Source: Triplophysa rosa
Lineage: Eukaryota > Chordata > Actinopteri > Cypriniformes > Nemacheilidae
Length of the DNA: 64,000 nucleotides
Direction of reading: 5' to 3'
NCBI RefSeq assembly: GCF_024868665.1
Contig: NC_079894.1
Coordinates: forward strand, 4,489,426 to 4,553,425
This document shows positions 1-12,696 of the stretch, piece by piece. The number at the start of each line of letters is the position of its first letter. Within the stretch, counting starts at the first letter, position 1. The notes under the pieces are model-generated. The model saw nothing but the letters and a program-made list of their open reading frames with translations. It was not told the DNA's origin and did not search any database. Position numbers and translations under genes: made by a program.

Positions 1-897
1 GGTCAACTGTTTTCCATGTTCTCTGTTAGCACTCAATCGCAAATAATCGAAAGATTATTGCATGAACATATCGACCTTTCAAGACAATATACTGTAGGCC
101 TATATTGTACATTTCAAATTACAGTTTGTTAAATAGTCATGAACATACTATTTTAAGTCTGATGCAATGGTCTGAAGTGTGAGGGAAAATGTCTCTGGCA
201 CAAACTATAATTTTATTCTGGTGAGACAGCACGTGCCCTAGACATACTGTATGGTTTCATTTGAACTAATAAGGGCTCCAGATGTGAAGATAAGATTATC
301 CTCTTTCCTCTATTATTGATGCAGTTCTGCGCCTAAGGACTCCTGGAGGACCTAACTGAGAATAGAGGAGATCTCTCTGCAATAATAGATTAATGATGAC
401 TTTATAAAAATATCTGGAACGAATCTGGACTTAATCCATATACAGTACATCATTTGACTTCCTGATGCATGACATTCAAAACGTTTCAGAATCTGTAAAA
501 GAGAAAAGCTCTTTGGAGTACAACACATAATTACGTTGTAAATTTAATTTTTATTTACACCACCAATATGAATGTATAAAACGCGGGATACTTCAGACTA
601 TGCTATATGCAATTGTTTATTTTATAGCTTTTCATATTTTTTTTTAACTAAACAGAAGTGAATTCCCCTGCCATTTGGAAAAACATGTGTTAAACATTAT
701 TTTTTACCACAGGCCAACCGGCTGTGTCGGGAGAATTAATGTGACCTTTATGTGAAATTGCCCGAGACTGCATTCACATTTGTATTTCTCTCCTTTTCCT
801 AAAGAGGTTATATTGCTTTCTCAAAAAGACTGAAAATCACTCGGCATCTTTGAGGTATGCACGATATGCTATTTACACTAACCAAAAATAGCTGTAG

Positions 898-1423
898 CGT
901 CACGATTCTCGGGGTGAGACACGGAGACAAGGACAGAGGACCCAAGTGCAGACAGCGGGTAAGGGGTTAACAAGACATTTAATAAAATATAAATACAAAA
1001 CAAAGACCCACCTGGGGGAAAATAACAAAGATAAAAACAGGAACACGGACTAACTAAACTAGACAGGACTAAAAAAAAAAACATTTACCATATAAACTAC
1101 AAAAGACTAGTCTACACTGACAAGATATGAACTCACCACAAGCAACACACACACGACATTACAATAATTCAGCACAGGACAATGAAACATGAGGACTATA
1201 TAAAGGGGACTAAATCAAGAAGGGGACAGGTGCAGGACATGAACTAATTAACAAGCAATAACGAGACGAAAGGGCGGGAACAGAGAGGCCACACGGATAG
1301 AGGGAGTATATGGAAGGCCAAAACTGTCTCTCTCCACATAAAACAAGAGGTTCTGTCATGGCTCTGTCACGGCTCTGTCACAAGATCAAGAAAAGCAAGA
1401 CAAGATGGGGCAGAACCATGACA
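898..1423. mobile_element. solo-LTR-like element, copy 1
   Basis: The copy runs from (C/T)GTCACG to CATGACA and is flanked by the 5-bp direct repeat TGTAG (893-897 and 1424-1428). TGTCA/TGACA ends plus a 5-bp duplication fit a solo LTR. The same family recurs at 42639-43145 and 57833-58394 in the same orientation, sharing blocks such as ACAAGGACAGAGGACCCA and the tail GGCAGAACCATGACA. No internal retroviral or retrotransposon coding sequence accompanies it. A nonautonomous DNA transposon is the alternative. Confidence 0.7.
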
Positions 1424-3635
1424 TGTAGAGCCTATTTTCTTTGGATTAAGTAGAAATAGTAGTTAGATGCTTTTTACTTATAAATAGTGGCAGATAACAT
1501 TACTATTTACACCTCAGTATTGTTGTGCATTAAACATGCAATAATAACAGAAAGTAAATCATTATATTTATAAAAATTATTAAAATGATGGCAACATATT
1601 GAGATATTAAAGCCCTATACCTAGCCCTAACCTTACATTAAACCTAAAGTTTATGAATAAAAATGAATTTTAAGTCTTAAATCAATTTTATTGAAAACAA
1701 ATGCATTTATGATCTGTAAAGTAATAAAAAAGGTTAAAGGAGGTTTTCAGCAGGATAAGAACCCTGGTCTCCCATGCCGCGCTATATAGACTTTACACTT
1801 TTCGCCACTCGAGTCTCTGTTTGAAATGGCATCAATCTTACACTTTCTCTACTCCAATCACATATTGGTGGGCGGAGCTAGTGTAAATAGTCTCTGCCAA
1901 CAAGGCGGGCTATTTGTACTCAGTGTAAATAGACTCTTCGTTTTATATAACCTTGGTTAAAAGAAAACCTTTCAAGGGTAAACATTTTTGCAGCAATGTT
2001 GTGTGAAATACATATTAATTCAGTATGTAGAAAAAAATCATATTGGTTTATTTAATATGATTATAAAACAATAATTCTCATGATCCCTTAAGAAAAATAA
2101 CCATGGGTTTATTATATTAAAAGTGTAAACTGATTTTGGCAGATCGTTGACTATTTATATTCACATAATTTTACCGTAAATATCATAGTTAAACAATGGT
2201 AAATGAGATTAAGAGAATAAAGAAGGACCTTTCTCTCCAATGACATGGCAGCGCTCATAAACCTCTCACACCCTTGCCTAATCTGTGCCACCTTCTCACA
2301 CAGTTTGCGTACATCAGACTCTCTGGTGCATTTCCAGAGAAGAATGAATCTGGGATCAAGGACATGTAGAGAATGTAAGTGTTCCGCCTATGTTTCCCCT
2401 AAACTACAATTTCTCAGCTTCAGTTATGTAGACAGCTCGTCTGTCTTCCCCCTCAGGAGCTGCGTGATGACATCTGTCGCCGCATATGGCGTCCAGAAAA
2501 AGTGTTTGTTTTAAATCTAATGATAAGCACGACAGCGGGATCTATTATGTGGAGAAACGATAATGGTATCGCTGATCATATTTTCTGAAAATGTATCATC
2601 CTATTAAGAGAGCGTGTCGTGTTATTGTAGGAAAACTGTAAGAATGATGAAAACGGGTTTCAAGCGCCAAAGATGGGGGCCGAGATTAAACTGTTGAAGG
2701 AAAATGACCTATGTTTATGGAAAATGGGTAGCGCTTTCATGTGATAGAGGCTATTTTCTCTAACGCAGAATAGTCATCTAAAATGATTGTTTTACAGTGG
2801 TGATGAATGCTGATTGGTGAGTGGGATACGTATTTTGGCAAGCACACCAGGTCTTGGATACTGTCTCCTCTACACGGATCTATAGCTGTATTTTAAACCT
2901 CACGGCAGACTGCGATCTCCAGCCAAGGTGTATTTTAAGGATATTAGGGTATGCTTGTATATTATTTATGCTGTCCATTACATGCATTTGATTCAATAAT
3001 GACTATTGAGGGGTTAGGTGCGCTGAGAATTTGATCAGCAAAATCATGTACATCCAACTGTTAATGAATGTCTCTGGGTTTGGGTTCAAGATAATCTCTG
3101 AAATGAACATGCAAAGATGTCATTTGCTTTTCCTTCAAACTGAAACTAAAATACCATGTTTCCAAAACACCTTGGAAAAAATAACATTGAGGTGGTGGTA
3201 AATTCGCAATCATGCCACTAGTTTTATCAACCACAAAGTCAAGTGACTGGATGTGTACAGCATAAGCAACCTTTTCAGAATGACGACTCCTCAGGCTCCT
3301 GAGATACTTGAAAGCTCAGTTCACTTTCATCACATTCAGAAATGCTCACAACAACAAAGATTTATTCCTGTACGAAATTATGAAGCCATTGTTCAAAAGC
3401 TGCCTTTGTTTTGACCATGCGAATGATGAAAATTGATTTCAATTTAATTTAATGCCCTTGCTATTTGAAGAATGTTATTCATTTTCCCCAAACAGATTTA
3501 CTGTACATGTAAAATTTGAGAAATAATCTATCTCTCAGTTTTGGCTAGGTGTATGGCAAGCCTAATTAGCACTGAGCTGGCACTACAAATGGATAAGTCA
3601 GACTTGGCCCAAAATGAAGATAAAACATCTTTTAA

Positions 3636-4007
3636 AGGTCCAGTGTATGAAATTTGGCGGCATCTAGCGTTGAGGTTGCGAACTGCAACCAACGGCTCAC
3701 TCCACCCTTACTTTTTTCGAAGCACTACGGTGGCTGACACAGAACTAAGATGTCATCACATTTTCACTTCTTTGCCGAAGGAGATAACATATTTATGAAG
3801 CGTGCTCTGTAGAGCAGTTTGTCCATTAAGGGCTACTGTAGAAACAACATGGTGAATTCCCGCTGGGACCCGCGGTGTATGTAGATCATCCTAAAATAAT
3901 AAAAACATAACGCTTCATTATGTAAGGTTTTTATACACATCTGAAGACACAGTTATGTATATTACATTTCTGTCAATAGATCCTCAAAAAAATTACACAT
4001 TGGACCT
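3636..4007. mobile_element. TTAA-flanked miniature transposon (piggyBac-like), complete
   Basis: The terminal inverted repeats begin AGGTCCAGTGT and end ACACATTGGACCT. They are flanked by TTAA at 3632-3635 and 4008-4011, the target signature of piggyBac-type elements. It has no coding capacity (372 bp). Related partial copies lie at 34968-35259 and, inverted, at 60566-60652. Confidence 0.75.
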
Positions 4008-4834
4008 TTAAAACACAAAACATGTTTAGTCATTTCACTACTGAAGCCAATAAGAATTCCCTAAATGCTATGTCACTACACAACTATAAAAATCTAATTT
4101 CAAGGAATAATGTCTTTTGGAAAGCATTTAAAAACATGTGCATGCTGTATCCTTACAGGGTTAGGATTCATCAAAAGCATCAATGCCTTAATCTTTAATT
4201 CAGAATGTAAATGCATAGTTCCATCAAGCAATACAAAGACTGATTGTACGTGTAGTAAATCTGCATCATTAGGTCATGCCAAAAAAAGCTCTTAAGCCTT
4301 CGAATGCCCTTAAGCTCAGGAAATGTGTAATGCTTTGTGAAGCCAGACTCTGGAGACAAACCCCAAAACCTTCACCCAACCAGATCAACATCATGTTTCT
4401 CACCAGTGTCTAAAGTTGAAAGCCAGCTGACTATATCATCTACTCTGACAGGAGCACGGTGTTTTAATTTGAGGATTTAAAGGTATAAAATGTAGGGTTA
4501 GAAGTCAAGGTGGCAGTCAATAGTTCACACTTTTCTCTGGCAATTAGCCGAGCGTTGGATTGACGGAGTAGAACAGCTTCACCTGTCTGTTCTGTCCCCT
4601 GATGGTAACGTGTCGGTTTCCCCTTCCCCTTTAATAACAGATGTTCACACAGGGCTGGTGGGTGTGCGCTTCAATGTCAGGTCTGTTCATTTAACCTCTG
4701 GTCAGAACAGGGTCGAAGACAGATTTATCACCATTATTAAGACCTTAAAATCCCTGTAGTTTTCCTTTGTTCTATTCTTCCAGTTGTAAATTTGATTGCA
4801 TTTCATGTCAGTTTTCTAATGGCAAAAAACGCTT

Positions 4835-5012
4835 TGAAGAATGTGGTAACCAAACAACACTGGCCCCCATTGACTTCCATTGCATGTACACAAAACCACC
4901 GAGACATTTCTCAAAATATCTTCTTTTTTGCTGTATATAAAAAAGAGTCATATACAGGTTTCAAATGACAAAAGGGTGAATGATTAATGACAGAATTTTC
5001 ATTATTTGGTAC
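4835..5012. repeat. palindromic miniature family, partial copy A
   Basis: It contains the family's diagnostic blocks: GGTAACCAAACA, CTCAAAATATCTTCTTTT, CATACAGGTTT-like and GACAGAATTTTCATT. The left arm is mostly lost. Confidence 0.6.
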
Positions 5013-6008
5013 ATTATTCATTTCAGTAATTATAGTTAAGTAAACTTTTCAACATTGGTTTGGTATTAGGTTTGGGTGATATGGTCTGCATCTGTGCTAA
5101 CAAATTACATAACCAAACCAATCCAGCGGTCAAAAACCTGTCACCTGCAAGTAATATTTTCTATCACTGACAACTACAAAACAAGTTTCCATGAACCAGC
5201 TCGGAGCATTGAAAGTAGGGCTCCTTTGTCTTATTCAAGTCCTCCCAAAGCAGCACCCTTTTTGAAATGAAGACGTTGCATTTTTGTCAAAGCAGCCATC
5301 CGAAACGTTGAAAATGATAAAAGCAAGGCAGATCTACAATAATCACAGCATCGCATGCACACTGCTCTGACATATTATCTTCGATGTCACAGCCAGCTGT
5401 AAAAAAACAGCTTAAAAAAGTAAACAAGTTTAAAAAGTAAACTTGATCTAATTATAGACATTATTGCATGGGCCTTGGGTATCTAGCGACACAACTGCAA
5501 TCCCGACGAGAACAGCAAGTCAACAGCTCAGCGATGCAGACGGCAGGAGAAAGGAAGGCTTTAATTTAATATTCTGCACACTGAATTGAGCTGGGAGTCA
5601 GGCTGTGCTTTCAAACAAAAGTATATCTCATGAACGAAATGAAAAACAATGACCCGACCTTCTCGAGCCGTCACTCACCTCATAAAACCCAGAGTTTCTT
5701 ATGACAGACAGTTGCAGCGATTCTCCAAGGGCATGTTACCATCTAAATCTGACCTTGGGCAAAACTCTCATCAACCATTTCGAGTTTCTGTTTGTTTGCT
5801 ACACACTACTGGCGACTGGAACAGAGGGAGCGTTGGAAATGGAACATGACAGTGCCTTTGTGTTTTGGTATAAAAGTGAAGAAATGCGATTTGATCGCAC
5901 TGTTCTGCAATGGTCACACCCATTATAGATCTGTGTAACATAACGCATGTGAATTAGTATGTTACGCTCTATTAAATAAATATGTTTAAGAGTGTCCTAT
6001 GCAGTCTG

Positions 6009-6433
6009 AGGCCACATCCACACGAAGCCAGAGCTTTCCCTATCCGATCTTTTTTTCCTTTTCACGTTTCACGTGTCGTCAAGAAATATCTGCGTACACG
6101 AAACCACTGAAACCGACTCAAAACGATGTAGTATACATGCCAAATCAGTATGTGGCGCTGTAATTCTGCCACAGAGGTACACTAAAATCGGAGATGACGA
6201 CTTGGAGCATGCGCATAAACTTTGCGTGCTGGGGTGATGACATCATCGTTTTAGAAAATATACGGATCGGCTGTACAGACGAAAACGGCGTTTTCTGATT
6301 TATCCACTCTGGGACCCGGTTTCAAAAAATAGCAGTTTCAGGCTCCCAAAATGCCAGAGTCGTCTGGACGAAATGCCTATACGATACAAAATCTTTACGT
6401 ATACAGCTAAGCGCGTCTCCTTGTGGATGGCCT
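6009..6433. mobile_element. miniature inverted-repeat element
   Basis: The left end AGGCCACATCCACACGAAGC and the right end CTTGTGGATGGCCT are imperfect inverted repeats. Subterminal CG-containing blocks (GTATACATGCC and ACGTATACAGC) fit an old nonautonomous DNA transposon. No clear target duplication is seen, so the superfamily is unknown. Confidence 0.55.
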
Positions 6434-7457
6434 ATAGACTATAATGTTAGTAAACATTGTGACGCGTTTTGGTGGGCGGAGCTCACGTGGAGGCAGAAAG
6501 ATCCCTGACTGACCGCATTTCTAATGCTAGGTAGCACGTTTTGTTTGCTTGCTTTTTGACAATGACTAGAAAAAATCTGATTAAGTTTTAACATTTAAGG
6601 TCACTCACTGTCTAGGACCGCGATATTGAATAAGTTAACTTTAACGCCGTGAACCTGGCCGACCTGTACGCGCTCACTCAATGGATCCAGGAACGAACTG
6701 AAAGGATTACCTCCAGTTAAGTGGCCTGACATCTACACCTACCAGACAGAGAACCCAAGTGTTTATTGTAAAGATTGAACTGAGAGCATGTACATCTATA
6801 GATGCCTGCGTGTACTAACAGTGGCAAACGTTAGCAAATGCATTTACTTGAACACAAACCTGATACATAACATGAGCATTCTCACTGTTCCCTCTCCCTT
6901 TATACTAATGCACTTGTGACAAACAGTTTCCTTTAGGTTTAGTTTCTGGCCTATAGTTGCTAGTTGTATAACTAACAAAGTTAGCTAGCATATCCCATGC
7001 GTTCAAAAGCTAACGTTAACTTACGTGAAAAATAACCTTGTTCCCCTGTTTCTGATTTGGGCATACGTGAGATATTTTTAGACACATACCCAAATCATAA
7101 TCCACACCAACAAAAGACAGTAGCTTTTTAATCTTAAGTGTTATGAAGTGAAACGCGAGCATTTTTGATGATCGTTTCGGTTCAGTCCGCTAGTTTTATT
7201 ATGTTTAACTACAGCTGTCGTCCGTGCTTTTGTTTGGCAGTGGCAGCAGGTATGTGTTAAAATATCAAATTGGAGACTGTATTCTGTCGATTGTGGCACT
7301 AAACAACACAACAAGATGATATTTTAAACTCCTTATGTAGCCCAATCTGTGCTGGTTTGTATTGGCCGCCTCCAGTTTTCCCTTTGTTTTGCCTCCAGCT
7401 AGAGCCGTGACGTAAGCGAGAAAGGGGTCTATAACTTACTCGAACATGCCCTTTACT

Positions 7458-7629
7458 TAGGGTTGCTCAATAAAGGATAAATCTTGTTTAGAGGAAAAAG
7501 AAAAGAGGATGCTTATGGCACGTTTCCAAGTCATCATTTGTCATTTCAAATATTGCAATAAATATCGTACCATGGACTTTATATTGAGGTATTATCGTAC
7601 AGTGAGATTTCGATATTGTTACATCCCTA
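7458..7629. repeat. possible decayed hAT-like miniature
   Basis: The right end CGATATTGTTACATCCCTA is a typical fish hAT-type terminus. The left end TAGGGTTGCTCAATA matches it only in part, and no target duplication is clear. Confidence 0.35.
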
Positions 7630-8054
7630 GTATTGACCAATAGGCGTCTTTTCAACATTAATCAATGAATAGGATCTATATCACATTGGGAAATCCGATT
7701 ATTATTTTCTTGAATCTGTTATGTTAAGTGGTAGACTTGAGTAACGTGCGCCATTTTCCCATTCAGAAAACATATCAATGTATCTTGCAGTCTAAGGTGT
7801 AGTCTGTGTGTACATTAAAGATGACTTTAGGTAAACATGTGCTTCTCGTCCGGTGTGAAACCCCTGGAGACTTACCTAAAATGCAATTTTAGTGAAAAGG
7901 ATGGAGGAAAATGAAAGAGAAAGGGGGGAGATACATGACTGTCAATTGCCAATAATATGAAATACAGATTTTTTAATAAAAATGTATGTATATATTTAAT
8001 TTATATAAATGCTAAAGAACAATTTCAACAGCATGACTCAAACTGGCTAAGGGT

Positions 8055-8091
8055 ACTTACCCAGTAAGTAAATCAAACTTACTGGGTAAGT
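8055..8091. repeat. perfect 15-bp hairpin
   Basis: ACTTACCCAGTAAGT (8055-8069) and its exact reverse complement ACTTACTGGGTAAGT (8077-8091) are separated by 7 bases. Confidence 0.85.
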
Positions 8092-9730
8092 TGCAGCCAG
8101 TGACAATGCATGCTTCTTTGATCTCTACATGGCAATCTCTAAAGTGGCGGTGGTTTTAATTCTGTCTTTGAGGTAAAGAAAACTGGCGTCAAGCCGAGCA
8201 CATCATTCCATGAGCATGTAGCTTGAATGACCTCACACAACAGTGCCATTCTGTTGCTGAAATGTCCATTACCTGCACCGTACGTCCTTCTATTTTATCT
8301 CAGCTCTTGTCGTGACCAGACATGTGTGCCGCCAGTGTCATCTCATTAGCCTGGGCCTCTCCACAAGTGCCGGAGCTGCGCAGCACAGCTGCAAAAAAGT
8401 GTGAAATCCATTTAATAGAATGTTTCCTTTGTCCACCATGTGGTTGAGATAGAAAAAGATGGAAAGGGGGAAGCGTAGCAAAAAAAGTGCAGGACTGCAG
8501 TCCAAGTATTAAATGAGCACATTTAAGAAATGGAGAGAGTGTGTTCTTTTGAAAAGTGATAGGAACGGCATTAAATAGGGTCACTACCACTGTGCCAAGA
8601 GCTGGTGTCACTCAAAAGTTTTCACCGAGCTCTCACTCTCTCGCACACTATCTGATTTCAAGACAAAACTTGAACGTTACTGTCAGGTACTGTATCATGT
8701 ACAGCCGCTGAAATGTTTCATCAAAAATATGATGTATAACTACATTCCCAAGTGCCTTTGCAAGGAGCTTCATCTTAAGAGAACAAGTTTCTAATCATTA
8801 AACCACTGCTTTTGAGAGGATAAAAGCAATCCAGGAAAGAGGAACTTTTTTACACTTCATTTATGGGCTTTTTGACTTTATGTTTTACAGCTGCAGAAAG
8901 CAGTCAGAGAGGAAATGGAATCAGGGTAGAGAGATTCAAATCTGTGAGAATTACCAACGGAATCAAATCCAGAAACTTGATAGTTATATTCAGACCCAGG
9001 AAAGGAGCTGGCCATTAGTTTAAATGAAAAAATGCAGTGACGTTGCCATCTTTCTTATTCTTAAAAGCATTCCAGGAACACTGCAGAAAATGACAAATGT
9101 TGTGATCAAAACAGGCTTCAGTCCTTAGGTTTGGCGTGCCGGTTTATAGACATCACAGAATCAATGATGAAACAACACAATGTCAAGAACAAAACTTTAC
9201 CTTCTTTACAATTTCAAGCTTCATTTATTATAAAGATTTCCTTGCTTATTTGGGCCAGGCCGGGTTCATTCATTATTAAGCTTTTAGCCTAAGCTTATGC
9301 AAAGGAGCTAACGTAAGAAGCCCATTCTTCTTGATTATCTCCTTGAGTGCTAGTTCATTTGCACAGTTTTGTCTTTAATAGCATTCATGAATTCTTCAAA
9401 GTTGTGTGAAAAAGGGGAGGATGTCAAGGTCGACGAGGAAAGATTGCGGCAAATTGAGGAGATGATGAACTGTGGCTTGTGAAGGAAAGGGAAAAATACA
9501 CTTGGCTCAAGTACCTGTTGAGTGGAGGTTGGTGAGAGTGTCCATTAGAGATCCTCCACACCCTGTGGGTCACTCTCCTCCTCTTCTACACTCTTTACGA
9601 CGTTTTCACATCAAATCCACCCGTGACATTTGAAATCATTTTTGCATATTTTTGAAAATTTCAGACATCACACAATTAAAGCATGGAGAATGATGCTAAT
9701 AGGCTGGAAGATGCATCTTAAGACTGCTAT

Positions 9731-10099
9731 TAAAGGAACAGTTTTCACTTACTCACCCTTAAGTTTCAAATCTGTATAAAGGTCTTTGTTCTGATAAACA
9801 CAGAAAAGGATTTTTGGGAGAATGCTTGTAACCAAACAGTTCTTGTCCACCATTGACTACCATAGTAGGAAAGATTACTTTATACATTTCTTTGTTCTGT
9901 TGAACACAAAAGAAGGTATTTTGAAAAATGTAGGAAAGCAAACCATTCAATGGAAATTACTATTGTAATTTTTCCTACTGTGGTAGTCAATGGGGTCCAA
10001 GATCTGTTTGGTTACAAGCATTCTTCCAAATATCTTTCTCTGAACAAAGAAATTCATACAGATTTGGAACAACTTGAGGGTTAGAAAATGATGACAGTG
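9731..10099. mobile_element. palindromic miniature family, copy B
   Basis: The arms are inverted relative to each other around the central CATTGACTACCATAGTAGG block. The left end reads TTAAAGGAACAG and the right arm reaches GGAACAACTTGAGGGTT. This is a common nonautonomous DNA-transposon family in cyprinid genomes. Partial frames seen in it are by-products of the repeat. Confidence 0.65.
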
Positions 10100-11839
10100 A
10101 AGAACAAAATCAGAATCCCCTTTTTCAAAGTGTTCTGTTTCACACCGATCGCTGCATCGTGTCCTTGGTTCTGTTACCTGTCTTTTGCACTGTCAAGTTA
10201 ATATTAAAAATCTCAAAGAGAGTAAAACGTTTGATGCAAAGCAGAACGTTTCTGGAATTATAACTACCAATGGGAGCCATTTAATTGTCTCTGTGATCTA
10301 TTAGCATTCATGCAGGTGTGTAAACATCACATGTGTGCTACGGTACTCACACGGCTTCAGGGTTCAGTTCAATGGCCAACATCTCCATACACTGCACATC
10401 ACTGCTGAAAGGGTGCATCACTTTATCTGCTAAAACTACTGAAGTTAAAGTAAAACCTCTGGAGAATCATCATAATTGTGGCCCCGGGTGCTAAATATGC
10501 CACTATGAACAATGAAAGTTGCATCTATGTAAATGTGATTTGAAAGCTTAAGGTTCCTAAAATGCCACCTGTCATTAAATCACTAAACATTTTATCATTT
10601 AAAGGTATAAAATAAAATAGCTTTTTAAGGTTCATGACACTAGTCTCGCTTGTTGGCTTAAAGATCTCTCCACAGGTAACATTTCTTCTACTATACAGAA
10701 AGTTTGCCGAAGTCTAGCCTGCTCTGTTTGCTTGTCCTGCGTATGCCCCTGTTGGCAACACGTGAGCGTGCATAAATATGTTTGCTTCCTCTGTGTATAT
10801 CTCAGGGTTAGCATTGATATCTCATACACAGCCACTCGAACACTGTGTCATACGAAGGATGACTCAAAAACATCATTGACGGATCAAAATTATTTGCTGT
10901 ATCTCCTGAATTTTGCTCTTTTAAAGGCTGTTGATGTGCTTTTCCACATAATTCGGAAAATTATACTCAAAAGCTAAAGACGTGAGTCATATAAACAATG
11001 TAAACACAGAAATGTGTCGGAAGGCAGAATCGGACAACATCCATTTTACTTGAATTTTTGCACGTACATTTGTTCAGTTGCCGTCACGGTGCTGGATAAA
11101 TAACACTGTACCCAACATGGGATTTGAAGTAATTAAATTTTTCCCATTGTTATGATTCAGCCATAACAATGGAATGTTCTGAGACAACTGTAATCACACT
11201 GTGCAAAGCCCATGGATCTGTTTGTTAGCCACGAGAATGAACAGATATGGATTGTGACAGAGATGGGATTCAACAGCAAGGGCTCGCGATTGTAAGATAA
11301 AACAGAATTTGCATTCAACTCTCCCCAGATGTAGTTAAAGGTAGATGCGGAATGTCACCACTCTTCAAGGCATCCTCTAAGCACCGGCTCCTGTTGCCAT
11401 GGAAACCATTCATTGCCACACAATCTCCCTGTGCCGTCTCTTAGAAGCGCCTGACAAACACACAGTAAAGTTCAGCTCTAAATCCAGGATTTCACTGAGT
11501 GTAACATGGATCAATATATCTTACTGTATTTGCTTTGCTTGTGCACAGCCCTGTAATAGAGGTCAGACAACATAATCAATGATAATCCCATTGATAATCT
11601 CTGTAGGCTTTTTGCATGTATGTATGGTATAGAATCTCTGTTTGAGCCATCATGTCTGCTGCATTCCTTAGTTGTTCATACATAAATCTTACTTGATCAT
11701 TACAGTTAATTACAAACAATATTTGGAAATCTATATTGATTAATGCTGATCAACCTATGTTTCGGGCAAATATACACAAAAAATGGACTAAGACAATAGA
11801 TTATAGTGTATTTCTCTAATGAAGTGTGTTATTGCTCTA

Positions 11840-12100
11840 CACTCCCTGCTGAAAAAGAAACCATTAATGTAATGGTTTTAAAGGGATTTGTATTGGTTTT
11901 AATGGAAACTGTAATGGTATCCACTGGTATGATAGATTATAATGGTGGGGTGTTTAATCCTACTGGAATAATGCCTAAAACACACTACAAAAAGCAAATT
12001 CGTAATGGTTTTAATGGAAAAAGCTAATTGGTTGTAATGGTATTCTAATGCAAATCATAATAATTTTTGTGATGGCTTGATTTTTTTTCAGCAGGGAATA
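11840..12100. mobile_element. TA-flanked Tc1/mariner-like miniature
   Basis: The left end CACTCCCTGCTGAAAAA and right end TTTTTCAGCAGGGAATA are inverted repeats with two mismatches, flanked by TA on both sides (11838-11839 and 12101-12102). The interior is a run of AATGGT-rich repeats. Confidence 0.65.
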
Positions 12101-12380
12101 TAAACCCAATAGAAACCATCACCGAAATTCTAATGGTTTCCATAAACATACCATTATGAACCATTAGCGTTTCCATTAAAACCATTACAAAATTATTTTT
12201 TTGTAGTGTGTTTTGGGCATCATTTCAACAGGATTTAATAGTTCCCATCTTCCAGATAATATCCCACCAATAGAAAACACCACATACCAGTAGACACTGT
12301 TATAGTTTACAGTAAAACCAATACAATTCCCATTGTGACCATTAAATCCATAAAATATTCTTTTGTGTTTTGGGCATAGT
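12101..12380. repeat. inverted relative of the 11.8-kb miniature
   Basis: ACCATTAC...TTTGTAGTGTGTTTTGGGCA at about 12188-12220 is the reverse complement of TGCCTAAAACACACTACAAA at about 11971-11990, with flanking CCATTAAAACC blocks. Together with its neighbour it makes a long imperfect palindrome. Confidence 0.6.
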
Positions 12381-12384
12381 TCTA

Positions 12385-12495
12385 CACTGTAAGTTTTTGA
12401 GTCATCATATTTAAGCGATTTCAACTTTTTGTGAGTTATGTGAGAATAAACTTTATTAAAAAAAAAATTATTTAAGTGGTGTACATTTAACAGTG
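12385..12495. mobile_element. short TA-flanked miniature
   Basis: It runs from CACTGTAA to TTAACAGTG, with TA on both sides (12383-12384 and 12496-12497). This is the pattern of Tc1/mariner-type miniatures; 111 bp, noncoding. Confidence 0.55.
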
Positions 12496-12547
12496 TACTG
12501 TTATGTGATTAGTTATGACAAAACATACAGTATGTAAATAATAAATC

Positions 12548-12696
12548 GTCGCTGTCCTTCCAAACCTTGGATGAACAAATTTGCTGTTTTGTAGGAAATG
12601 GAAAAAACACTGTACTTTTTAAATGATTAAATACGGTGTTGTCAAAGTTGACAAGTGCTTTTTAATACTTTTATTGGTTAGATATTTGCAAAACCA
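12548..12696 (+). repeat. interspersed repeat, member 1 of an inverted pair
   Basis: The stretch from TCGCTGTCCTTC to TTGGTTAGATATTTGCAAAACC is the diverged reverse complement of 32138-32291. Shared blocks include TGTCAAAGTTGACAAG and its counterpart CTTGTCAACTTTGACA. Confidence 0.75.
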
